This document shows, piece after piece, positions 10,839 through 20,629 of a stretch of 64,000 nt of DNA; position 1 is the stretch's first letter, and every line of letters begins with the position of its first letter. The stretch spans positions 86,972,618-87,036,617 of the forward strand of contig OZ024908.1 of the NCBI GenBank assembly GCA_964017125.1. The letters run 5' to 3'. This DNA comes from Flabesymbios commensalis (taxonomy: Eukaryota; Annelida; Polychaeta; Terebellida; Flabelligeridae). Made by a program: the position numbers and the translations under genes. The notes beneath the pieces are model-generated. The model was not told the origin of the DNA and ran no database searches. It saw nothing but the letters and a program-made list of their open reading frames with translations.

Positions 10839-11034
10839 CACGTTCCTGCAACCGTTCTTAGGATTATCTTGTGGAATTAGATCATCTTTTGGGTTAAACT
10901 CTTTCTTGCAATCGGGCCCTGACGACGCTGACTCAGTGACTGACAGGCCAGCATTGTATATTAGGGGGCCAAACGGTTAAGGGGCCGAACGGGTAAGGGG
11001 CCGAACAGGTAAGAGGCCGAAACGACCTGATACC

Positions 11035-12920
11035 GCTCACATATGTGCAACTATGATCGTAACCAAGTAGAGGTTGCATATATTTATCATGTTGCAAAAT
11101 TTTATGACACTATAGAGAACATACTAAAAGTACCTATGTATACATGTGGATACCAATTTTCCTCTTGGAACAGAATTCATACGAAAAAATGTTTACTTTA
11201 AAGAGTACAAATTGCATTACCTGATGAGGTAAATATTTTAGTGAGAAGTGATAAAAAAAATTGTACCTGATATGATGATCACTTGCAACTAAGTGTGCAA
11301 CTAAGTGATCAAAATCAAGTATGGAATGCACATTTTTATCACATATTTCAAAACCTTATAACATTGTGTTGACAACAGACTAAAAGTGACCATATAGATG
11401 TCAAGTTTACTCTTATAGCCAATTTCACACAAGAAAGTGTTCACTTTAAATAGTGAAAACTGAATTACCTAACAAAGTAAATATTTTCGGCAGGAAGTGA
11501 TAAAAAATTTTTTACCTGATATGATCACTTAGTTGCAACTATGATCATAATCAAGTATAATATGCATATTTTCATCACATATCTCAAAACCTTATGACAT
11601 TGCATTGAAAAGAGGATAAAAGTGCCCATATAGATGTCAATTTTACTCTTAGAGCCGATTTCATGCGAGAAAGTGTTTACTTTGAATACTAAAAATTGAA
11701 TTACCTGACGAGGTAAATATTTTTAGCAGGAAGTGATAAAAAAGTTGTACCTGATAAGATCACTTAGTTGCAACTATGATCATTCTAGAAAATATTTACT
11801 TTGAAGAGTAAAAATTTCATTACCTGATGCGGTGAATATTTTTAGTGGGAAGTGACAAAAAAGTTGTGCCTGATATGATCACTTATGTGCAACTATGATC
11901 ATAATCAAGTATAATATGCATATTTTTATCACTTATTTCAAAACTTTATGTAATTACATTGACAACAGACTAAAAGTGACCATATAGATGTCAATTGTAC
12001 TCTTAGAGCCGATTTTATACGAGAAAGTGTTTACTTTGAAAAGTAAAAATTGAATTACCTGACGAGGTAAATATTTTTAGTGGGAAGTGATAAAAATAAA
12101 GTTGTACCTGATATGATCACTTATGTGCAACTGTGATCATAATCAAGTATATGAGTATAGTATGCTTATTTTTATTTAATATATTTCAGAACCTTATGAC
12201 ATTGCATTGAAAACAGACTAAAAAAGACCATACAGAATTCTATGTCAATTTTACACTTAGAGCCGAAATCAGGAGACACTGTTTACTCCGAAAACTAAAA
12301 TTGAATTACCTGAAGAGGTAAATATTTTTTAGCAGGAAGTTTTAAAAAAGTTGTACCTGATATCAACACTTATTTGCATCTATGATCATAATCAAGTATA
12401 GTATGAAAAATTTTTATCACATATTTCAAAACTGTATGACAGTGCATTGAAAACAAACTGAAAGTTACCATATGGATGTCAATTTAAATCTTTGAAAACA
12501 ATTTCATAAAAGAAAATAGTTACTTTGAAGAGTAAAAATTGCATTACCTGATGAGGTAAATATTTTTAGTGGGAAGTGATAAAAAAAAGTTGTACCTGAT
12601 ATGATCACTTATGTGCCACTGTGATCATATCAAGTATAGTATGCTTTTTTTTATCACATATTTCAAAACCTTATGACATTGCATTGAAAACAGACTAAAG
12701 TGACCATATGGATGTAAATGTTACTCTTAGAGCCGATTTCATGCGAGAAAGTGTTTACTTTGAATTGTAAATATTGAATTACCTGACGAGGTAAATATTT
12801 TTAGTGGGACGTGATAAAAAAAATTGTACCTGATATGATCACTTATGTGCAACTGTGATCATAATCAAGTATCTGAGTATAGTATGCATATTTTTATCAC
12901 CAACTTCGAATACTAAAACG
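11035..12920 (+). repeat. ~240-bp tandem array, about eight units
   Basis: Units contain GTTGTACCTGATATGATCAC, GTGCAACTATGATCATAATC, CTCTTAGAGCCGATTTCATG and TTACCTGACGAGGTAAATAT. Anchors recur near 11262, 11511, 11743, 11863, 12101, 12350, 12589 and 12824, so most periods are 230-250 bp, with one short unit of about 120 bp. The array was interrupted on its left by the layer 1 insertion. No coding content is seen. Each unit has internal dyads such as TGATCACTTA and TATGATCATA. Confidence 0.9.
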
Positions 12921-13050
12921 ATTTTGTGACGGCGCTATAATATATATATGCCTATTACACGATATGATGATCCTGTTAAACTGCGGTATAATATGATGCT
13001 CCTGTTATCATGGTTATACGACGCTAAAAGCGCGATATATCTTCCCCCAG

Positions 13051-13112
13051 GATATGAAAGGGTGTGAGCCCTATCTGTCACTTTTAAAGTGTCAGATGCA
13101 CCCTTTCATATC
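13051..13112. repeat. Hairpin, GGATATGAAAGGGTG arms
   Basis: GGATATGAAAGGGTG is mirrored by CACCCTTTCATATCC with a roughly 32-base partly paired middle. It lies among short imperfect repeats of the form TGATGCTCCTGTTA at 12960-13160. Confidence 0.7.
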
Positions 13113-13159
13113 CATATGTTATCGCGTTATGCGATGATGCTGTTACCGAGGTATATACA

Positions 13160-14019
13160 ATGTATGGTCATCCAGTTATTACGCGAAATGGGAGATGGCA
13201 TGATTGTGTGTATTCTATAGGAACATTTACTGTTAGTTCATCGTCGCGGAATGTCGCGGAATGTCGCCAATTGCGCGCCTACCGGCACATGTTGAATGCT
13301 AGGTTTTTATATAAATTACATGTATATTCAAATGTAAGTCCCATTAATGTTTTTCTTATATGCCACAATTTTTTTTTTAAATAAAACATGTCGGTCTACT
13401 AATTTTGTCTAGGAGTCTATTCTATGTGTCACTGTAAGTATATCAAAGTATGGTAACAGATAAAAAGGGCTAATTTGGGGCATATATTTGTTTGGAGTGA
13501 TCAAAATATTGGGTTATAAGAAATTAGAGACTATTTGAAATTATGACCTCTTTTTTTATATTTTCCAGGCAGCACTAGACTGCCAGTGTCAGCTATACAT
13601 ATTATATGTGATATAAACAGTGAACAACATGATTTAGGCCCTATGTGTTTGGGGATAAAGATATATTATAGAACTATTGACTTTTAGGGTTAAGCAGCGT
13701 GTGACAAAGAAATAGTAGGGGCCTACTTAGGAACCTATCATCAGTTACTCTCAATGCTTCTTTTTCATAAGGCTGTTCAAATATCTGTCCATGTAGTGAT
13801 TTCTACAAAGAGGAAAAATTTGATCAGTTCTCTAAAATTAGTCTTTTCTGACCAGATAATTCTACTGGTTAAGAGTTATCTGGTCTGACACCTAAATTTG
13901 TAATAAATAATGGAAATAATTTAACTCTATGGCCTACATTTTTTTATTCACATAATTTAATTCCTTACCATTGTTTTAGACTATTAGGCATAACTCTAAT
14001 CTTAAATTTCAGATGTCAC
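13160..14019. other. No recognised feature
   Basis: AT-rich sequence without identifiable genes or repeats. Confidence 0.4.
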
Positions 14020-14032
14020 TAGTCACCACGAG

Positions 14033-14344
14033 GGCGGGGGCCCTAGGGTAGTGGTTAGCACCGTTGCCTTTCACGCCAGAGTTCGGGGTTCGGTTCCCGG
14101 TCTCGGCGGTTTCAAAGAAACAAAAATGTTTCTTCCCCATCCACGTGTGAAAGTCAGTATTGTGGGGAGCCTCCGTGACCGAGAGGTAGCGTGCTCGGCC
14201 TCAGACCGCCGGGGCTCGAATTTCGAATCCTGTGTCTGGAGGACAGTGTCATCTCAATCATCTCACCATCCTCAGGAGGTTCTCCTGGCCCAGTTTAGCC
14301 TATATGTGCACAAAGGTGGCCTAAAGCCCGATTCATTTCATTTT
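14033..14344 (+). mobile_element. Dimeric tRNA-derived SINE, copy A (full length)
   Basis: Perfect 13-bp direct repeats TAGTCACCACGAG flank it at 14020-14032 and 14345-14357. The first tRNA-like unit has an A-box-like TAGGGTAGTGGTTAGCACC and a B-box-like GGGGTTCGGTTCCCGG. The second unit begins GAGCCTCCGTGACCGAGAGG and has GGGGCTCGAATTTCGAATCC. The shared 3' body contains CACCATCCTCAGGAGGTTCT and ends ATTCATTTCATTTTT. Related copies are at 34.9, 47.2, 48.3 and 62.4 kb. Confidence 0.9.
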
Positions 14345-14357
14345 TAGTCACCACGAG

Positions 14358-14664
14358 ATCTGTTTAATCTGGTAATCACTGCTAATAGCATGATGTTGTG
14401 GTTGAGGCCATCTGCATATGTTTGTTTAATGTTATATGGCCTACAGGCATCTGGGACGCCAGTCCAGCCTTCAACCAACATATCATAGCCCTACACGAGA
14501 TCTGCATCACTGTGACAGTTTACTGGAAATATTATAGACTATGTTACACCCTACGTACATATCCCAATAAGCACGCATCATAAGCATTCATCATGTTCAT
14601 TGACTAACCAATGGGCAGCGTCGAAGATTCTGACACTCTAGGCCTATATCATATGCCTATTTAT
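14358..14664. other. No recognised feature
   Basis: No gene or repeat identified. Confidence 0.4.
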
Positions 14665-14769
14665 CCCTGCAAACACGGGACGTTGAGCCCCGCTTTCATG
14701 TTGGGCCAGCGTTGCAGACAATAGGCCAACATTAAATGAACATTACGTCAACGTCTCGTGTTAGTGGGG
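14665..14769. mobile_element. Palindromic MITE, CCCAGCAAACAC family
   Basis: It opens CCCTGCAAACACGGGACGTT and closes ACGTCTCGTGTTAGTGGGG around a centre GCGTTGCAGACAATAGG. Pairing of the arms is partly decayed. Confidence 0.65.
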
Positions 14770-14819
14770 TTAGCCAGCTACACGCTGATAAACCAGCGTC
14801 CCGCTACATAGGCCTACTG

Positions 14820-15450
14820 ACCACGTGCGATGACGGCGCTGATGACTGCGCATGCGCAAGCCATGCCACACACGGCCGCGGCGACAATGCAGTACTGCTG
14901 AGCTGCGATTTTTGTGACACCGCACATCAGTGATTTTACGGAAGCATAACGGCTCGGGATCACGGCATTCAGAAAACTGTCTGTTGGCTGTTGCGTCTGT
15001 TACGCTGATCCAGCTTTAAAAAAACATTGGCTAAACTACTCCAGTCGCTGTAAAACATGTAAAAGCAGTTAATCGTTTCTTTTCAATCCAGACTCCCGAG
15101 CAGAAACTGCTATCAAATTTCGGCAAACAGCAGTAAGCATAGCCTACATTCAGTAAGCAGTTGCCACTGTTTGGCTTTTGATGGCACCATAGTGTCGCCG
15201 TAGCGTCGTTTGACTGATCAGTCAGCCCTCGTAGTTTGTAAGCGTGTGTCGCTATCGTCAAAGATGACGGGAATATAGATTCGCAAAAAACATTCGCTAA
15301 ACATTTATTTGTGTAGCAAATCGCATTAAATATTCGCAATTTGACAGCTGAGCTAATCACTGCCGAAAAGAAATACATTCGATCCTTGCCGGGAGATAGT
15401 GAGCGATTGACAATACCGGAAGGCCCGGGCAACTTTATCCAGGGCTAGCT
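14820..15450. promoter_or_regulatory. CpG-rich patch with an NRF1-type palindrome
   Basis: About 13 CpGs occur in the 120 bases after 14820, in contrast to the surrounding AT-rich DNA. TGCGCATGCGCA at about 14847-14858 is the consensus palindrome bound by NRF-1, and CCGGAAG (an ETS-type core) lies near 15417. A 133-codon open stretch on the minus strand (15031-15432) shows no recognisable domain. The patch could be a host promoter or simply a GC-rich repeat. No gene is visible beside it. Confidence 0.3.
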
Positions 15451-16513
15451 ATTTGGTAAAAATCATCAGGCCGACAATTGACAAAAACATTTTAATAGAC
15501 AAGTCTATTTAAAATGTGTAATTTCGGAGAGTTACGTCTTCAAGTAAATAAATTAAGACTCAAAATTAGAGCCCCTTCTGGTGAATGGAAGGAGTATAAA
15601 TGTTTTTGCAGGCCTGCTCAAGTTCATGTCGTATTTACCTGGTGATGTAAATATTAGTTGAACAGTGCTAGGTTCAAAACCATTTTCAAAGCATAAGACA
15701 GTGTGCCGGTTTTAGGGTCATATTTTTTTCTTATAGCTGAGATGTCATCCTTCGACCGGCACACATTTCTATATCGATACATTAAAGGGAAAATTCAGGA
15801 AATGTGTTCCAAATGTAAACAATTAAGCTGTTTTTCATCAATCTTTCGTGTTTCTTGCCTTATTCCAGATTATAGAATTACCTGTCACTTGACAAAAAGT
15901 CTCACCAAACAAGTCGTATTCCCTGTAGTCTTGCACAACATGATACATGTCTTTATAATGACATAATGCAGCTTTTACTGTGAGCCGTGCTTTGAGGATT
16001 ATTTTATTAAATTTACCTCCTGGAGTAAATAAAATATTTACCTGAGGGCATCACTTTCTCTGACTGGGTACCATTAGTTGTCACGCCTCATTGATGTGTA
16101 AACAATGGATCACGCCCACGGTGGCGCCATGACTATTACATAACATCCGCACCACCCCTCCAGTCCTACGACCTACATAATTATATACTATAAAGTTGGC
16201 GATTTTCACATTTTAAATTGGAAGTTTGCTCCTATATCGCTTATTTCCTTTTTTGTCCATTCACCTTTATCACTTTATTTATAATTGGGACCTAAATTAA
16301 TATAGACCTATATTATAATATGATGATACAAGCGCAGCTAAACATCAGAGCTGCCTAACACCAGCGTGTATATGATATATATGATACATATACGATACAC
16401 ATATTACATATTATGATACATACATGTATATATAATCAGAGTAAATTGGAACCCTGTCAGATTATTTTCTGGATCCGCCCCTGACCCTTACAACTCAACT
16501 TTAAGCCTTACAG
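15451..16513. other. No recognised feature
   Basis: AT-rich. It contains TTTACCTGGTGATGTAAATA near 15636 and TTTACCTCCTGGAGTAAATA near 16011, short dyads faintly like the TTACCTGACGAGGTAAATAT part of the 240-bp array. Confidence 0.35.
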
Positions 16514-16721
16514 GAATCAGTGGGTTTTGATCCGTCTCGTTACGCTGGTCATTCTTTTCGCAGCGGGGGCTGCACATGGGCCTTTCTGGCCAATGTTCTT
16601 ACAGAGCTATTACAAGCGCACGGATATTGGCACTCTTCTGCTTACATTGTGTTACCTTTCTTTTTCCACTGAGCAGCGTTTGATAGTAACAAGGAGCATG
16701 GCTGATAAATTAGAATTATAA
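16514..16721 (+). other. Weak exon-like ORF, possible MFS-transporter fragment
   Basis: After CCTTACAG, a possible acceptor, the frame reads NQWVLIRLVTLVILFAAG then FWPMFLQSYYKRTDIGTLLL before ending at 16721. A hydrophobic helix followed by a short polar loop and a TDIGxLLL segment recalls the first two helices of MFS_1-like transporters (FPxLPxYLxxxGLSxxQIGLL). There is no ATG start, no clear donor and no neighbouring exon. It may be chance or an exon relic. Confidence 0.2.
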
Positions 16722-17135
16722 CAATATAGTAAGACATCGGGTTTGGCGTGGCTGTATGCTATTACAAACACTCCACTCTAGGCCGCTCACAACTTTTGGC
16801 TGCGCTCAATGATAATCATATGATATTATCCGTTATGTTACTGTTTGATAATTTTGACATTGTATTACATAATAAATGTCCAGGATCAATAAATGTCATT
16901 GTAAACCACACCCGTGTTTGAGTTGTGATCCGTCGCGTAATTGTGCTGAAATTAGTTGATGTAATTTCACGTAATTATGCAGGATTATGAAATCGACTTT
17001 TGCATCCATACATGTGTATCCCAGGCAGTCGGATCGTCAGCGCAGCGCCGTGCATACTCTACACTGGCCCAGCATTGGGGCGGCGCTGGGCGGACGTTCG
17101 GCTGCCTGCGTATTGCGGATGCGTTAAATAAATAT
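16722..17135. other. No recognised feature
   Basis: Nothing identifiable. A short GC-rich stretch at 17030-17115 includes CTGGCCCAGCATTGGGGCGG, possibly a fragment of the palindromic MITE family. Confidence 0.35.
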
Positions 17136-17137
17136 AT

Positions 17138-17516
17138 ACTGTGGATCTAGTAATTTTCGCGTGTTTCAATTTTCGCGAATTTGTGATTTTGGAACTTTTC
17201 GCGAGTTATAGTTTTCGCGAATTTTCAATTTTGAAAAAAATCACCAATTGTACATCATGATCAATAAATATGTATATTGATGATATATTCCATTCCAGAA
17301 TTATTTTTTTCACGCTCACACACTATCCGTTAAGATATACATTGTTGTTGAGTCTTCATAGAGGCTGTAGTTAAAGCTCACTGTAGTATTGGTCATTTAC
17401 GATGCTAGGTAGCGCTATTATCATAATAATTTTCGCGTGATTCTTGAATTCGCGAATTTGTCTCCTTGCGAAATTCGCGAAAATTAGAACCCCGCGAAAA
17501 TTACCAGATCTACAGT
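17138..17516. mobile_element. Mariner-type MITE, CTGTGGATCTAGTAATTTTC ends, copy 1
   Basis: The left end ACTGTGGATCTAGTAATTTT is inverted at the right as AAAATTACCAGATCTACAGT, with TA-rich flanks compatible with a TA target duplication. Subterminal TTCGCGAATTT motifs recur on both sides. The mariner assignment is inferred from the TA flanks. A second copy is at 30476-30681. Confidence 0.7.
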
Positions 17517-17724
17517 ATATATGTATATCACCGCTGCTGTGAGGAGGAGGGGTGGTTGCTGAGTAACATGCGGGGATATGTCAGCCTGGGGTTAGGCTAG
17601 CTAGGGTTCCACCTATCCCCGCGAGGCAACTCATTGGTCGGGGTATGACTTGGCCGGGATTGAACCCGTCTCTCCGGGATGACCTGATGTTGTGGATCTA
17701 CGGCCATTACAAATATTGTATTTC

Positions 17725-17808
17725 TTACAGTGCGGGGATCGACATTAGACGTCAGAATCTGACGTCTACAGTAGATCCACGCGCTGAATGTGTTAAGCCA
17801 ACAATGTT
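17725..17808. mobile_element. Short hairpin MITE, GTGCGGGGATCGAC family
   Basis: AGTGCGGGGATCGACATTAG then ACGTCAGAATCTGACGTCTA forms a small dyad, ending in CGCGCTGAATGTGTTAA. Relatives lie at 45.1, 46.3, 47.7, 50.5, 58.3, 59.5 and 60.4 kb, the clearest with TTAA on both sides. Confidence 0.6.
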
Positions 17809-17910
17809 GTCAGATTCACATTGTTTAAAGCCCACCTTTTTTAGGGCGTCTCATGGTGTTGCGGCGCCACCTAGTGATTAACATGTCATGTAAAACTTAC
17901 TGTAGCCGAC

Positions 17911-18206
17911 TGTTATATAATACTCCCTTTTTAAACCCACTTCAATGTGAGAGACCCACTCAAATGCGCTTAAGCCCACTTCAATGTTAGGGCTTAAGCC
18001 CACTTCAATGTTATAGACCCACTCATTGGTTTAAGCATACTGCAATGTCATAGAACCACTCAAATGGTTCTAAGTCCACTTCAATGTTAAGAGACCCACT
18101 CAAATCGTTTTAAGCCCACTTAAATTTTAAGAGACCCACCGAAATGGTTTTAAGCCCACTTCAATGTTGAACACCCACTCAAATCGGCTTAAAACGGGAG
18201 TAATAA
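17911..18206 (+). repeat. ~38-bp minisatellite inside a small TIR element
   Basis: About seven imperfect units of AGACCCACTCAAATGGTTTT and AAGCCCACTTCAATGTTA lie between inverted ends, TAATACTCCCTTTTTAA at the left and TTAAAACGGGAGTAATAA at the right. The ends suggest that the array lies within a transposable unit. Confidence 0.7.
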
Positions 18207-18648
18207 ATAAGATCGGGCCTACCTGAAACACGTAAAGGAACTGAATTCACATAAAGGAACGCAAAGCATGAAATTTTCAAGTGGTCAATCTATAATTTTT
18301 CAATGTTTTATTGAAATTGAAACGCCAGCTGCGTCTCCTAATGTATTACCAATGCGCTGCAAGTCGTTTACGGGAACTGCGAAAAGGACATCATCAAATG
18401 TTTATTTTTATCAATTAAAAATTGTATTACCGTTATCAGGTTATGGAAAGACTAATTTACCGCTATGGAGTGACCAATTCATGTTACGGAATAACATAAA
18501 ATAACATTTAAATTTTTCAGTATACCTTTGACCATGTTACCAAGAAGTAAAATATATTTAACAGGTAGTTAAACATGGCTTTTATGATGTTTCAAATTGA
18601 AAAAACCCTCTGGCCTTTAAGGCTTTAAAAAACAATTCAGCGCTTCAA
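18207..18648. other. No recognised feature
   Basis: A 78-codon open stretch (18268-18504) has no recognisable motif. Nothing else identified. Confidence 0.35.
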
Positions 18649-18884
18649 CCCTTTAACCGCCAAATTATTCAATCTGAATTTTTACCCACTTGAAGTTGTG
18701 TCTCGCTGACGCGATCCACAACTTCAAGTGAGTGAAAATTATTCAGATTTGACAAAATGGAGGTCAACTCTTTTCAAATATTGCTGATTGATGTCTATTT
18801 TATCTTTACCATGTTTAAAAGGTGGTACTTAATGTGCTAATAAAAATGAAAACCCGAATATATGAGGCACCGGCGGTTAAAGGG
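18649..18884 (+). mobile_element. TTAA MITE family I (CCCTTTAACCGCC ends), copy 1
   Basis: The left end CCCTTTAACCGCCAAATTAT and right end CACCGGCGGTTAAAGGG are inverted. The right flank is TTAA and the left flank is TTCAA. The core TTTTTACCCACTTGAAGTTG then CTCGCTGACGCGATCCACAA is a near-palindrome. TTAA flanks and CCC ends are the hallmark of piggyBac-type elements. That assignment is by analogy. Confidence 0.85.
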
Positions 18885-19164
18885 TTAAGGGTTGATGTGA
18901 GACAACGGCGCAGACGGTGGCCCAACATTATTCCAACATTGGCTCACCTTGTCATCGTGGTTTCTTTATTCTCAATCTGGGAAATGCGTGGATCCATTCA
19001 TAACAATCAATCACGCAGCCTCTCGTCATCCCAGTAACTCCGTGAGCTCAATCAAGTCACACCATTTGATGTTTCGTGTTAAAAAGTCACACATTTGATT
19101 TTTCCGTTTAGAGCAGTATTCTCCTCGCAGGCATATTCATATTTCTGTCAAACATAGGGACGCG

Positions 19165-19560
19165 GGGGTCAGTTGAGCCAATTTTTAAAAACGTCCCTAC
19201 CCAATCCACAGAAAATTAAGGACGTTAATGCTCTATATATATATGGCATTGTATACTACAATTTTATGGCCGTCTGTGAATGACAAATTCAAAGACTGGG
19301 ACTCTCTGTGTTGATAGAATAGCATTTAAAAATGCTGCTATGCTGAATCAACTGGTAAGTTGATCCACCTACCGGGGTCAGTTGATCCAACAAGACAAAA
19401 AAGTACTATACACCTAATATTATTTATGAGCTGTTTTTTATAATAAATCAACTTTTAAATTTGTAACATACAATGTACAATCAATCCACACTTCATGGGG
19501 ACAGGTCACCAATACTGGGGTCAGCTGATCCAAGCAGGGGTCAGTTGATCCATGGCTCAA
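19165..19560 (+). repeat. Cluster of GGGGTCAGTTGATCCA motifs
   Basis: The 16-mer or a one-mismatch form occurs at 19165, 19374, 19517 and 19537, and partial complementary forms near 19350 and 19554. One further complementary pair lies at 27637-27660. It looks like a terminal or subterminal motif of an unidentified element. Confidence 0.55.
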
Positions 19561-19674
19561 CTGACCACTTTCAAGAATCATTTGACCCTAGGTCAGCCAT
19601 ATTGTTTTGCATGATTATCTGAGCTCAACAGTAAACAAATTCCAACAAATAATATGCTCAAATAGTACGTTTAA

Positions 19675-19916
19675 CCCTCTCAAGCCTGTGTTTGCAATTG
19701 TCATCTTCATCCACCACAAGCCACGAATTGCTGCCGCAATTCTTGACTTGTAGTGAATGAAGATGATTTGATGAGGTTTAAAAATTGAAGAAAAGTGCCA
19801 TGTATTGGTAAACCAGTTTCATGGAAATTTTCGATCTAAAACCCAGTTGTAGGGAAATTAAGTCTGTTTTGAGGGATGTAAAATGATGCTTCAATGCATC
19901 GTGAGGACTTGAAAGG
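19675..19916 (+). mobile_element. TTAA MITE family II (CCCTTTAAGCCTG ends), copy 1
   Basis: Flanked by TTAA at 19671-19674 and 19917-19920. It contains GTCATCTTCATCCACCACAA, then GAATTGCTGCCGCAATTC, and ATGATGCTTCAATGCATCGT near the right end. Other copies lie at 29.3 (inverse), 57.6 and 59.1 kb. Confidence 0.8.
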
Positions 19917-19920
19917 TTAA

Positions 19921-20629
19921 ACAATCATTAATCGTCACCCAAACCTGGAACATCACATCTTAAGATCTACAATAGTAATCCCTATAGTGCTTCACATCAG
20001 CCTACCTGTGAGTCTGTGATACTACATTGAATAATTTGTCCCAGGAAAATTGTGTAGCAGTTCAACCTACTATTCTGCATGCCAAAAAACTGCTACACAA
20101 ACAAATTATTGTGTAGCAGGATTGACCACAGTGCCGGAAATGCCGGCTGCCCGACCGGATGAATTCTATAAAAAAAAATAATAAAAAAATAAAAATAAAA
20201 AATTGAATTAAAAAAAAAAAAAATTCAGTTCCGTTTTGTGGTGTCCTTCTAGCCCCAGCGTGACTGTACTGGCAAGCGGTACAGTCACAGTTGCATACAT
20301 TCGCTTCTGGCGAGACACCCCACCTCTGGTTATCGTAGAGTTAAAATACGAGAGAATCACACCCACCTGCAAGTATTAATGTGTGTACGCATGTTCCTGA
20401 ATATTCAACCAGCTGCGCACACTTATAAAATAACATGTAAGATTAAAATCAAGTAATATATCCAACAAAATCGCAGTTAGCTGAAAACAACGGTCATTTT
20501 AATTTTCAGAAATTCCGCCCAACTTGTCACTTCCGGAAATCAGCAAATCCAGTGACCAATAAAACGTCCGTTTCATTGTCACATGATCGGCCCTTTGTGC
20601 ATATGATATTGCACCACGTGTGATCACAC
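19921..20629. other. No recognised feature
   Basis: Includes a low-complexity A/T tract at 20168-20224. No gene identified. Confidence 0.4.

Larger units (their letters stand above)
3776..10919. mobile_element. Layer 2: TIR element GGGCCCGATTGCA, nested in layer 1
   Basis: The left end GGGCCCGATTGCAGGAAAGA is inverted at the right end (10901-10919). Homology of the arms continues for about 120 bp with gaps, including GGTTGCAGGAACGT at 3854 and its complement near 10840. I could not define a target duplication. Subtracting the nested insertion leaves about 1.9 kb of mostly AT-rich non-coding DNA (3900-5083 and 10297-10800). The type resembles the GGGCCC-ended MITEs common in aquatic animals, but I cannot name the superfamily. 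Confidence 0.65.
918..11034. mobile_element. Layer 1: ~10.1-kb composite element with 9-bp target duplication
   Basis: The element is bounded by the direct repeat GCTCACATA at 909-917 and 11035-11043, and both sides belong to the same tandem array. Its ends are imperfect inverted repeats: GGTCATCAAGTC on the left and, read from the right end, GGTATCAGGTC. Inside the ends lie clusters of the motif GGGGGCCGAACGGGTA, inverted at 949-1312 and direct at 2516-2590, 3750-3770 and 10963-11020. A 9-bp duplication suits Mutator-like elements, but no transposase of its own is seen, so the family is inference. Without later insertions it would be about 2-3 kb. It hosts all the nested layers listed below. 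Confidence 0.7.

Noticed and set aside
14060-14110. tRNA gene suggested by A- and B-box-like sequence
   Set aside because: The tRNA-like part is joined to a second tRNA-like unit and a common tail, is repeated elsewhere, and has 13-bp target duplications. It is a SINE head.
15031-15432. 133-codon minus-strand open frame
   Set aside because: Higher local GC makes long chance frames more likely, and no motif or splice context supports a gene.
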